From: Crotalaria pallida
Taxonomy: Eukaryota; Streptophyta; Magnoliopsida; Fabales; Fabaceae
NCBI GenBank assembly: GCA_037953625.1
Contig: CM075651.1
Coordinates: 108,625,001-108,689,000 of the forward strand
DNA length: 64,000 nt
Reading direction: 5' to 3'
Shown here piece after piece: positions 42,506 to 53,400 of this stretch (its first letter is position 1; the number at the start of each line of letters is the position of its first letter). The position numbers were made by a program, and so were the translations under genes. The notes below the pieces were generated by a model, which was not told the origin of the DNA, made no database searches, and was given only the letters and a program-made list of their open reading frames with translations.

Positions 42506-43888
42506 CCAAATGCTGAAGCTATGTTCTTAAATGAAGGAATTTCAGATCACTCACCTATGTTGATTGATTGGAGAGACATCTGTGTTCAGAAAACTCATTC
42601 TTTTAAATTCCTTAATATGCTGACTAAGGATGATGATTTCTTACACATTGTGCAAGAGGTTTGGAGGAAGGAGGTTGTAGGGTTTGAAATGTTCAAATTG
42701 GTTCAGAGATTAAAAATGTTGCAGGGTCCTCTCAAAGATCTGAATAGGAACAAGTATTCAGATATTGAAAAAAAGGAATTGGTGAATAGGCAAAATTTGG
42801 AAAGAATTCAGAGTCTCCTATCTGATGATCCTAGCAATTCTCATTTGCAAAAATTGGAGATTGAAGCCAGACGTGAATACATGTATATTGCAAAGGCTGC
42901 TGTGAGTTTTTTGCAACAAAAAGCTAAAGAAAGCTGGCTTAAAGAAGCTGATCAAAACACTAAATTCTTTCATGCCTCAATCAAAGCCAGAAGATATAGA
43001 AATAGGATCTTGTCAATCACTGATGCTAATGGTACTCTTCAAACTTCTCACAATGGTATTTGTAAAGTGTTTGAAGACTATTTTCAGGATTTGTTCAAGC
43101 CTAATGCTTCTGTGTGGAATTTCAATGCTAATGAGATTTTGCAAGGTAAAATCTTATCTTCTGGTCAGCAGCTATCCCTTATATCTCCTGTTTCTGATGC
43201 TGAAATTAAAGATAGCTTTATGAGTATGGGTAATAACAAAACTCCTGGTCCTGATGGATTTGGAGCTGAATTCTACAAGGTTGTTTGGCCTATTATTGGT
43301 AGTGATGTTTGCAAAGCTGTGAGAGAGTTTTTTAACTCTGGTAAATTGCTGAAAGAGATTAATGCTACCTCCTTAATCCTTGTTCCAAAGGTGGAGTGTC
43401 CTAACTTAGCTGCTGATTTCAAACCCATAGCATGCTGCAATTCAGTGTATAAATGTATTGCTAAAATTCTGGCTAAGAGAATGCAGGTGGTCCTTCCAGA
43501 GATTGTGCAAGGGAATCAATCTGCTTTTGTGAGTGGTAGGAATATTGTTCAGAACATCCTTATCACACAAGAGCTGCTCAGATTGTATGGTAGGAAGTAT
43601 GTCTCACCTAGGTGTCTTTTGAAGATGGATTTAAGGAAGGCCTATGATGTAGTCAGCTGGGATTTTATTCAGAACACTTTACAAGCTCTTAATTTCCCTT
43701 CAAAGTTTGTGCAGTGGATTATGACATGTATCTCTACTGTGACCTTCTCTTTGGTTGTTAATGGTTCCTCTTTTGGCAAAATTAAGAGTTATAGAGGCCT
43801 GAGGCAAGGGGACCCTATGTCCCCTCTGCTTTTTGTTTTGGTGATTGAAATGCTAACAAGAAGATTGCAAGCTGCAGTTGAGGATAGA

Positions 43889-43889
43889 T
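43889..43889 (+). other. ORF2 frameshift 2: +1 base in the reverse transcriptase
   Basis: The frame carrying motifs A and B ends at TAG 43889-43891 just after AAVEDR. The frame carrying CFRFHPLCKSTKLVNLAFADD starts on the next codons. Dropping one base, most simply T43889, joins them. The break lies between motif B (GLRQGDP) and motif C (FADD), so a complete catalytic palm cannot be translated. Confidence 0.85.
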
Positions 43890-44195
43890 AGGTGTTTCAG
43901 ATTTCATCCTCTTTGTAAATCAACTAAGCTTGTGAATTTGGCTTTTGCTGATGACATAATGCTTTTTTGTAAGGGGAATGAAAGGAGTGTCAAGGTTCTG
44001 ATGGATGCTTTCCAAAACTTCTCTGAAAATTCTGGTCTCTATGCTAATCCATCCAAATCTCAGATTTTTTTGGCTGGCATGAACTCTGATCAGGAATTGA
44101 GGTTGCAGGCAATGACTAGATTCACCAAAGGCTCATTTCCTTTTAGATATTTAGGCTTGCCAATATCTGTGAGGAAGTGGTCTACTCATTCTTGT

Positions 44196-44198
44196 TAG
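44196..44198 (+). other. ORF2 in-frame TAG 2 (after reverse transcriptase)
   Basis: TAG follows KWSTHSC, and the same frame goes on as VLVDKVTQRIQTWKSRHLSYQGKAQLV, a segment always present after the palm in plant L1-like ORF2 proteins. This is a point nonsense mutation, again compatible with CAG to TAG. Confidence 0.9.
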
Positions 44199-45254
44199 GT
44201 TCTGGTTGATAAAGTAACTCAGAGAATACAAACTTGGAAGTCAAGGCACTTATCCTATCAAGGGAAGGCTCAGTTGGTTAATTTTGTCCTCTTAACTCTC
44301 CATGTGTACTGGGCCAGTGTGTTCATAATCCCAAAGTCTGTTATGCAGAAGATTGATCAAAAGTGTAGGCAATTCTTGTGGGGTGAAAATCGTTTAGGGA
44401 GAGCTAATTCAGTTATTGCTTGGGATACTTGCTGCAGGCCTAAGAAGTGTGGGGGCTTAGGCTTTAAGAATACTGTGACATGGAATTATGCATCTCTTGG
44501 TAAGCAGGTTTGGCAATTAGCAATGAAGAAGGACTCTTTATGGGTTAAATGGATTGGTTCGGTATATCTGAAGGACCATGACTTTTGGCAGTATCAGATC
44601 AGCACTCAAGCTAGTTGGCATTGGAGGCAAGTTATTAAACTTAGAGATAAACTCAGATCAGCTTATGTTAATGGGTTATGGAGAGGTGGCCCTTCTTATT
44701 CAGTCCAACAAGGCTATCATCATTTACTTGGGCAACAAGGCATTGTCTTCTGGCACAAGGTGGTGTGGAATGCGGTTTCAGTACCAAAGCATTGTTTCAT
44801 TCTTTGGTTGGCGGTTCATGATAAGCTGAAAACAAAGGCCAACTTAGCTATGTTTGATGAATCGGATCCTACTTGTGTCTTATGCAATGATAATTATGAA
44901 GATCGTGATCATTTGTTCTTTGATTGTGGATGGAGTAAGGCATTGCTAGAACTGACCGCAAATTGGCTAGGAATTGATAATTGGCGCACCAGTTTTCAAT
45001 CCTGGCTCCACTGGCTCGCGTTTGGGTTTAAGCACAAGAAAAAATGTTTGCCAATTTATGCTTCTATGGCTGCGTGTGTCTACTTCACATGGTTGGAAAG
45101 GAATCGACGAATTTTTGTTGGAAAGGAAAGGCTTCCTCAGCATGTCTTTATCATTCTTAAGAAGGAGATTGCTACTAGATTTTTTGTTGTTTTTGATTCT
45201 ATTAGTAATAACTTTGATAATGTAATAGCTAATAGAATCCTAGCAGAACTTTAA

Positions 45255-45389
45255 TCTTTTTTTGCTTGAGTTTGCTTACTTCTTAAACCCTACATAGTAG
45301 GTGGGAAGAGTAAGTTTTACTCGTATTTTTTGTTTGATGTATAATTTCGTTCTGTTGGTAATGAATTTTTTCGTTCTACCAAAAAAAAA
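45255..45389 (+). other. LINE 3' UTR and A9 tail
   Basis: This is 135 bp between the ORF2 TAA (45252-45254) and the return of satellite. It is T-rich ('gtataatttcgttctgttgg', then 'gaattttttcgttctacc') and ends in nine As at 45381-45389. The tail marks the 3' end and the + orientation, and is the expected product of target-primed reverse transcription from a polyadenylated RNA. A TAATGAA near 45358 could act as a weak polyadenylation signal, which is inference. Confidence 0.85.
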
Positions 45390-46339
45390 CCTTTAGAATA
45401 CTCTCTTAACCATTCTACACTTGTTAGAACCTCCAAGGACTTATGCTACAACCTCTACATCCCTTGGGGACTCAAGCAATGTTTAGGATCATTCTAATGG
45501 TTCTTATAAGTCCTAATACACATCCCTAGACCATTCTAAGCCTTTAGAATACTCTCTTAACCATTCTACACCTGTTAGAACTTCCAAGGACTCATGTTAG
45601 ACACTCTACGTCCTTTGTGGACTCAACCATTGTTTAGGATCATTCTAATGGTTCTTGTAAGTCCTAATACACATTCCTAGACCATTCTAAGCCTTTAGAT
45701 TACTCTCTTAACCATTCAACACTTGTTAGAACCTCCAAGGACTCATGCTACATCCTCTACGTCCCTTGGGGTACCATGCAATGTTTAGGGTCATTCTAAA
45801 GGTTCGTATATGTCCTAATACACATTCCTAGACCATTCTAAGCCTTAGAATACTCTCTTAACCATTCTACACTTGTTAGAATGTCCAAGGACTCATGCTA
45901 CAACCTCTACACCCTTTGGGGACTCATGCATTGTTTAGGATCATTCTAATGGTTCTTATTATTCCTAATACACATTCCAAGACCATTCTAAACCATTAGA
46001 ATACTCTCTTAACCATTCTACACATGTTAGAACCTCCAAGGACTCATGCTACTCCCTCTATGTCCCTTGGGGACTCAATCAATGTTTAGGATCATTCTAA
46101 CGGTTCTTATAAGTCCTAATACACATTCCTAGACCATTCCAAGTCTTTAGAATACTCTCTTAACCATTCTACACCAGTTACAACCTCGAAGGACTCATGC
46201 TAGACCCTCTACGTCCCTTGTGGACTCAACCATTGTTTAGGATAATTCTAATGGTTCTTATACGTTCTAATACACATTCCTAGACCATTTTAAGCCTTTA
46301 AAGTACTCTCTTAACCATTCTACACTTGTTAGAACCTCC

Positions 46340-49300
46340 AAGGACTCATGCTACACCCTCTACGTCCCTTGGGGTACCATGCAATGTTTAGTATCATTCT
46401 AAAGGTTCTTATATGTCCTAATACACATTCTTATACCATTCTAAGCCTTTAGAATACTCCCTTAACCATTCTACACTTGTTAGAACCTCCAAGGACTTAT
46501 GCTACAACCTCTACATCCCTTGGGGACTCAAGCAATGTTTAGGATCATTCGAATGGTTCTTATACGTCCTAATACACATTTCTAGACCATTCTAAGCCTT
46601 TAGAATACTCTCTTAACCATTCTACACCTGTTAGAACCTCTAAGGACTCGTGTTAGACCCTCTACGTCCTTTGTGGACTCAACCTTTGTTTAGGATCATT
46701 CTAATGGTTCTTGTAAGTCCTAATACACATTCCTAGACCATTCTAAGCCTTTAGAGTACTCTCTTAACCATTCAACACTTGTTAGAACCTCCAAGGACTC
46801 ATGCTACACCCTCTACGTCCCTTGGGGTACCATGCAATGTTTAGGATCATTCTACAGGTTCGTATATGTCCTAATACACTTTCCTAGACCATTCTAAGCC
46901 TATAGAATACTCTCTTAACACTTCTAGACTTGTTAGAACCTCCAAGGACTTATGCTACAACCTCTACATCCCTTGGGGACTCAAGCAATGTTTAGGATCA
47001 TTCTAATGGTTCTTATAAATCCTAATACACATTCCTAGACCATTCTAAGCCTTTAGAATACTCTCTTAACCATTCTACACTTGTTAGAACCTCCAAGGAC
47101 TCATGCTACACCCTCTACGTCCCTTGGGGTACCATGCAATGTTTAGGATCATTCTAAAGGTTCGTATATGTCCTAATACACATTCCTAAACCATTCTAAG
47201 CCTTTAGAATACTCTCTTAACCATTCAACACTTGTTAGAACCTCCAAGGACTCATGCTACACCCTCTACGTCCCTTGGGGTACCATGCAATGTTTAGGAT
47301 CATTCTAAAGGTTCGTATATGTCCTAATACACATTCCGAGACTATTCTAAGCCTTTAGAATACTCTCTTAACCATTCTACACTTGTTAGAACCTCCAAGG
47401 ACTCATGCTACAACCTCTACGTCCCTTGGGGACTCATGCATTGTTTAAGATCATTCTAATGGTTCTTATATGACCTAATACACATTCCTAGACCATTCTA
47501 AGCCTTTAGAATACTCTCTTAACCATTCTACACTTGTTATAACCTCCAAGGACTCATGCTACTCCCTCTATGTCCCTCGGGGACTCAAGCAATGTTTAGG
47601 ATCATTCTAATGGTTCTTATAAGTCCTAATACATATTCCTAGACCATTCCAAGCATTTAGAATACTCTCTTAACCATTCTAAACCTGTTACAACCTCCAC
47701 GGACTCATGCTAGACCCTCTACGTCCTTTGTGGACTCAACCATTGTTTAGGATCATTCTAATGGTTCTTGTAAGTCCTAATACACATTTGTTACAACCTC
47801 CACGGACTCATGCTAGACCCTCTACGTCTTTTGTGGACTCAACCATTGTTTAGGATCATTCTAAGCCTTTAGAGTACTCTCTTATCCATTCTACATTTGT
47901 TAGAACCTCCAAGGACTCATGCTACATCCTCTACGTCCCTTGGGGTACCATGCAATGTTTAGGATCATTCTAAAGTTTCTTATATGTCCTAATACACATT
48001 CTTATACCATTCTAAGCCTTTAGAATACTCTCTTAACCATTCTACACTTGTTAGAACCTCCAAGGACTGATGCTACAACCTCTACATCCCTTGGGGACTC
48101 AAGCAATGTTTAGGATCATTCGAATGGTTCTTATACGTCCTAATACACATTTCTAGACCATTCTAAGCCTTTAGAATACTCTCTTAACCATTCTACACCT
48201 GTTAGAACCTCTAAGGACTCGTGTTAGACCCTCTACGTCCTTTGTGGACTCAACCTTTGTTTAGGATCATTCTAATGGTTCTTGTAAGTCCTAATACACA
48301 TTCCTAGACCATTCTAAGCCTTTAGAGTACTCTCTTAACCATTCAACACTTGTTAGAACCTCCAAGGACTCATGCTACACCCTCTACGTCCCTTGGGGTA
48401 CCATGCAATGTTTAGGATCATTCTACAGGTTCGTATATGTCCTAATACACTTTCCTAGACCATTCTAAGCCTATAGAATACTCTCTTAACACTTCTAGAC
48501 TTGTTAGAACCTCCAAGGACTTTTGCTACAACCTCTACATCCCTTGGGGACTCAAGCAATGTTTAGGATCATTCTAATGGTTCTTATAAATCCTAATACA
48601 CATTCCTAGACCATTCTAAGCCTTTAGAATACTCTCTTAACCATTCTACACTTGTTAGAACCTCCAAGGACTCATGCTACACCCTCTACGTCCCTTGGGG
48701 TACCATGCAATGTTTAGGATCATTCTAAAGGTTCGTATATGTCCTAATACACATTCCTAAACCATTCTAAGCCTTTAGAATACTCTCTTAACCATTCAAC
48801 ACTTGTTAGAACCTCCAAGGACTCATGCTACACCCTCTACGTCCCTTGGGGTACCATGCAATGTTTAGGATCATTCTAAAGGTTCGTATATGTCCTAATA
48901 CACATTCCGAGACTATTCTAAGCCTTTAGAATACTCTCTTAACCATTCTACACTTGTTAGAACCTCCAAGGACTCATGCTACAACCTCTACGTCCCTTGG
49001 GGACTCATGCATTGTTTAAGATCATTCTAATGGTTCTTATATGACCTAATACACATTCCTAGACCATTCTAAGCCTTTAGAATACTCTCTTAACCATTCT
49101 ACACTTGTTATAACCTCCAAGGACTCATGCTACTCCCTCTATGTCCCTCGGGGACTCAAGCAATGTTTAGGATCATTCTAATGGTTCTTATAAGTCCTAA
49201 TACATATTCCTAGACCATTCCAAGCATTTAGAATACTCTCTTAACCATTCTAAACCTGTTACAACCTCCACGGACTCATGCTAGACCCTCTACGTCCTTT

Positions 49301-49500
49301 GTGGACTCAACCATTGTTTAGGATCATTCTAATGGTTCTTGTAAATCCTAATACACATTTGTTACAACCTCCACGGACTCATGCTAGACCCTCTACGTCT
49401 TTTGTGGACTCAACCATTGTTTAGGATCATTCTAAGCCTTTAGAGTACTCTCTTATCCATTCTACATTTGTTAGAACCTCCAAGGACTCATGCTACATCC
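46340..49500. repeat. 1571-bp higher-order repeat with two internal deletions, two copies
   Basis: Marker 'aacacttctag' lies at 46917 and 48488, and the fusion 'tacacatttgttac' at 47781 and 49352, both 1571 bp apart. This equals 11 x 151 minus 90. The missing 90 bp come from two partial monomers in each copy. In one, 'cacatt' runs straight into 'tgttacaacc' (about 48 bp lost). In the other, 'ggatcattcta' runs straight into 'agcctttag' (42 bp lost). Both deletions are shared by the two copies, so they predate the duplication. Edges are approximate. Confidence 0.85.
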
Positions 49501-50499
49501 TCTACGTCCCTTGGGGTACCATGCAATGTTTAGGATCATTCTAAAGTTTCTTATATGTCCTAATACACATTCTTATACCATTCTAAGCCTTTAGAATACT
49601 CTCTTAACCATTCTACACTTGTTAGAACCTCCAAGGACTGATGCTACAACCTCTACATCCCTTGGGGACTCAAGCAATGTTTAGGATCATTCAAATGGTT
49701 CTTATACGTCCTAATACACATTTCTAGACCATTCTAAGCCTTTAGAGTAGTCTCTTAACCATTCTACACCTGTTAGAACCTCTAAGGACTCATGTTAGAC
49801 CCTCTACATCCTTTGTGGACTCAACCTTTGTTTAGGATCATTCTAATGGTTCTTGTAAGTCCTAATACACATTCCTGGACCATTCTAAGCCTTTAGAGTA
49901 CTCTCTTAACCATTCAACACTTGTTAGAACCTCCAAGGACTCATGCTACACCCTCTAAGTCCCTTGGGGTACCATGCAATGTTTAGGATCATTCTAAAGG
50001 TTCGTATATGTCCTAATACACATTCCTAGACCATTCTAAGCCTGTAGAATACTCTCTTAACCATTCTACACTTGTTAGAACCTCCAAGGACTCATGCTAC
50101 ACCCTCTACGTCCCTTGGGGACTCAACCATCGTTTAGCATCATTCTAATGGTTCTTATAAGTCCTAATACACATTCCTAGACCATTCTAAGCCTTTAGAG
50201 TACTCTCTTAACCATTCTACACTTGTCAGAACCTCCAAGGACTCGTGCTACACCCTCTACGTCCCTTGGGGTACCATGCAATGTTTAGGATCATTCTAAA
50301 GGTTCGTATATGTCCTAATACACATTCCTAGACCATTCTAAGCCTTTAGAATACTCTCTTAACCATTCTACACTTGTTAGAACCTCCAAGGACTCACGCT
50401 ACACCCTCTACGTCCCTTGGGGTACCATGCAATGTTTAGGATCATTCTAAAGGTTCGTATATGTCCTAATACACATTCCTAGACCATTATATTCCTTTA

Positions 50500-53400
50500 G
50501 AATACCCTCTTAACCATTCTACACTTGTTAGAACCTCCAAGGACTCATGCTACACCCTTTACGTGCCTTAGGGAACAGAGGAGTGTTTAGGATCATTCTA
50601 CAGGTTCGTATATGTCCTAATACACTTTCCTAGACCATTCTAAGCCTATAGAATACTCTCTTAACACTTCTAGACTTGTTAGAACCTCCAAGGACTTTTG
50701 CTACAACCTCTATGTCCCTTGGGGACTCAAGCAATGTTCAGGATCATTCTAAACGTTCGTATAAGTCCAAATACACATTCCTAGACCATTCTAAGCCTTT
50801 AGAATACTCTCTTAACCATTCTACACCTGTTAGAACCTCCAAGGACTCATGCTAGACCCTCTACGTCCCTTGTGGACTCAACCATTGTTTAGGATCATTC
50901 TAATGGTTCTTATAAGTCCTAATACACATTTCTAGATCATTCTAAGCCTTTAGAGTACTCTCTTAACCATTCTACACTTGTTAGAACCTCCAAGGACTCA
51001 TGCTAGACCCTCTACGTCCCTTGGGGTACCATGCAATGTTTAGGATCATTCTAAAGGTTCGCATATGTCCTAATACACATTCCTAGACCATTCTAATCCT
51101 TTAGAATACTCTCTTAACCATTCTACACTTGTTAGAACCTCCAAGGACTCATGCTACACCCTTTACGTGCCATAGGGAACAGAGGAGTGTTTAGGATCAT
51201 TCTAATGGTTCTTATAAGTCCTAATACACATTACTAGACCATTCTAAGCCTTTAGAATACTCTCTTAACCATTCTAAACTTGTTAGAACCTCCAAGGACT
51301 CATGCTAGACCCTCTACGTCCCTTGGGGTACCATGCAATGTTTAGGATCATTCTAATGGTTATTATAAGTCCTAATTCACATTCCTAGACCATTTTAAGC
51401 CTTTAGAACACTTTCTTAACCATTCTACACCTGTTTGAACCACCAAGGACTCATGCTAGACCCTCTACGTCCCTTGTGGACACAACCATTGTTTAGGATC
51501 ATTCTAATGGTTCTTATAAGCTCTAATACACAATCCTAGACCATTCTAAGCCTTTAGAGTACTCTCTTAACCATTCTACACTTGTTAGAACCACCAAGGA
51601 CGCATGCTACACCCTCTACGTCCCTTGGGGTACCATGCAATGTTTAGGATCATTCTAAAGGTTCGTATATGTCCTAGTACACATTCCTACACCATTCTAA
51701 GCCTTTAGAATGCTCTCTTAACCATTCTACACTTGTTAGAACCTCCAAGGATTAATGCTACAATCTCTACGTCCCTTGGGGACTCAAGCATTGTTTAGGA
51801 TCATTCTAATGGTTCTTATAAGACCTAATACACATTCCTAGACCATTCTTAGCCTTTAGAATACTCTCTTAACCATTCTACACTTGTTAGAACCTCCATG
51901 GACACATGCTACTCCCTCTATGTCCCTTGGGGATTCAAGCAATGTTTAGGATCATTCTAATGGTTCTTATAAGTCCTAATACACATTCCTAGACCATTCT
52001 AAGCCTTTAGAATACTCTCTTAACCATTCTACACCTGTTTGAATCTGCAAGGACTCATGCTAGACCCTCTACGTCCCTTGTGGACTCAACCATTGTTTAG
52101 GATCATTCTAATGGTTCTTATAAGTCCTAATACACATTTCTAGATCATTCTAAGCCTTTAGAGTACTCTCTTAACCATTCTACACTTGTTAGAACCTCCA
52201 AGGACTCATGCTACACCCTCTACGTCCCTTGGGGTACCATGCAATGTTTAGGATCATTCTAAAGGTTCGTATATGTCCTAATACACATTCCTAGACCATT
52301 CTAAGCCTTTAGAATACTCTCTTAACCATTCTACACTTGTTAGAACCTCAAGGACTCATGCTACACCCTCTACGTCCCTTGGGGACTCAACCATCGTTTA
52401 GGATCCTTCTAATGGTTCTTATAAGTCCTAATACACATTCCTAGACCATTCTAAGCCTTTAGAATACTCTCTTAACCATTCTACACCTGTTTGAATCTCC
52501 AAGGACTCATGCTAGACCCTCTACGTCCCTTGTGGACTCAACCATTGTTTAGGATCATTCAAATGGTTCTTATAAGTCCTAATACACATTTCTAGATCAT
52601 TCTAAGCCTTTAGAGTACTCTCTTAACCATTCTACACTTGTTAGAACCTCCAAGGACTCATGCTACACCCTCTACGTCCATTGGGGTACCATGCAGTGTT
52701 TAGGATCATTCTAAAGGTTCGTATATGTCCTAATACACATTTCTAGACCATTCTAAGCCTTTAGAATACTCTCTTAACCATTCTACACTTGTTAGAACCT
52801 CCAAGGACTCATGCTACATCCTCTACGTCCCTTGGGGACTCAACCATCGTTTAGGATCCTTCTAATGGTTCTTATAAGTCCTAATACACATTCCTAGACC
52901 ATTCTAAGCCTTTAGTGTACTCTCTTAACCATTCTACACTTGTTAGAACCTCCAAGGACTCATGCTACACCCTCTACGTCCCTTGGGGTACCATGCAATG
53001 TTTAGGATCATTCTAAAGGTTCGTATATGTCCTTATACACATTCGTAGACCATTCTAAGCCTTTAGAGTACTCTCTTAACCATTCTACACTTGTTAGAAC
53101 CTCCAAGGACTCATGCTACACCCTCTACGTCCCTTGGGGTACCATGCAATGTTTATGATCATTCTAAAGGTTCGTATATATCCTAATACACATTCCTAGA
53201 CCATTCTAAGCCTTTAGAATACTCTCTTAACCATTCTACACTTGTTAGAACCTACAAGGACTCACGCTACACCCTCTACGTCCCTTGGGGTACCATGCAA
53301 TGTTTAGGATCGTTCTAAAGGTTTGCATATGTCCTAATACACATTCCTAGACCATTCTAATCCTTTAGAATACTCTCTTAACCATTCTACACTTGTTAGA

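Larger units (their letters stand above)
41866..45254 (+). pseudogene. LINE ORF2 (endonuclease-reverse transcriptase), broken
   Basis: ORF2 of an L1-like element would nick target DNA and prime reverse transcription of its RNA there. The start ATG 41866 overlaps the ORF1 stop and opens MDSLAIWNIRGFNHP, the usual endonuclease start with a conserved Asn. Further APE-type motifs are ILENKV, GDFN (42284-42295), YYTWSN, KLDRML and SDH (42542-42550). Reverse-transcriptase motifs are KTPGPDGF (near 43240), KMDLRKAYD with the catalytic Asp at 43628, GLRQGDPMSPLLF, FADD (43944-43955) and RYLGLPI. A zf-RVT domain near the end has C44874, C44883, H44910 and C44925. No RNase H domain follows. The frame is broken by +1 shifts near 41958-41964 and at 43889 and by TAG at 42503 and 44196. 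Counting through these lesions it corresponds to about 1128 residues. The catalytic motifs survive, so decay looks modest. Confidence 0.93.
40419..45389 (+). mobile_element. Plant L1-like LINE (non-LTR retrotransposon), degenerate ORF2
   Basis: This 4971-bp element is unrelated in sequence to the satellite around it. In order it has a 30-bp leader, ORF1 (DUF4283-type domain plus CCHC zinc knuckle), ORF2 (APE-type endonuclease, reverse transcriptase, zf-RVT), a 135-bp 3' end and a 9-A tail at 45381-45389. There are no long terminal repeats. The short leader suggests slight 5' truncation, although ORF1 is complete. The left flank ends in 'gtccgaat' and the right flank starts with 'cctttagaat'. 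The matching intact monomer at 37544-37584 has 23 more bases between these points (37552-37574), so the insertion removed 23 bp and left no target-site duplication. ORF2 has two frameshifts and two stop codons, so the copy is non-autonomous. Boundaries are accurate to a few bases. Confidence 0.97.

Noticed and set aside
43878..45254. Separate genes at 43878-44198 and 44274-45254
   Set aside because: They are pieces of one ORF2: same frame, split by a single TAG, and carrying FADD and zf-RVT in the normal order.
45255..45389. LTR or DNA-transposon terminal repeat
   Set aside because: There is no matching repeat at the other end of the element. The A tail and ORF content define a LINE.
40405..45400. 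Target-site duplication around the LINE
   Set aside because: No matching direct repeat of 5 bp or more was found between the two edges. Comparison with the intact HOR shows a 23-bp deletion instead.
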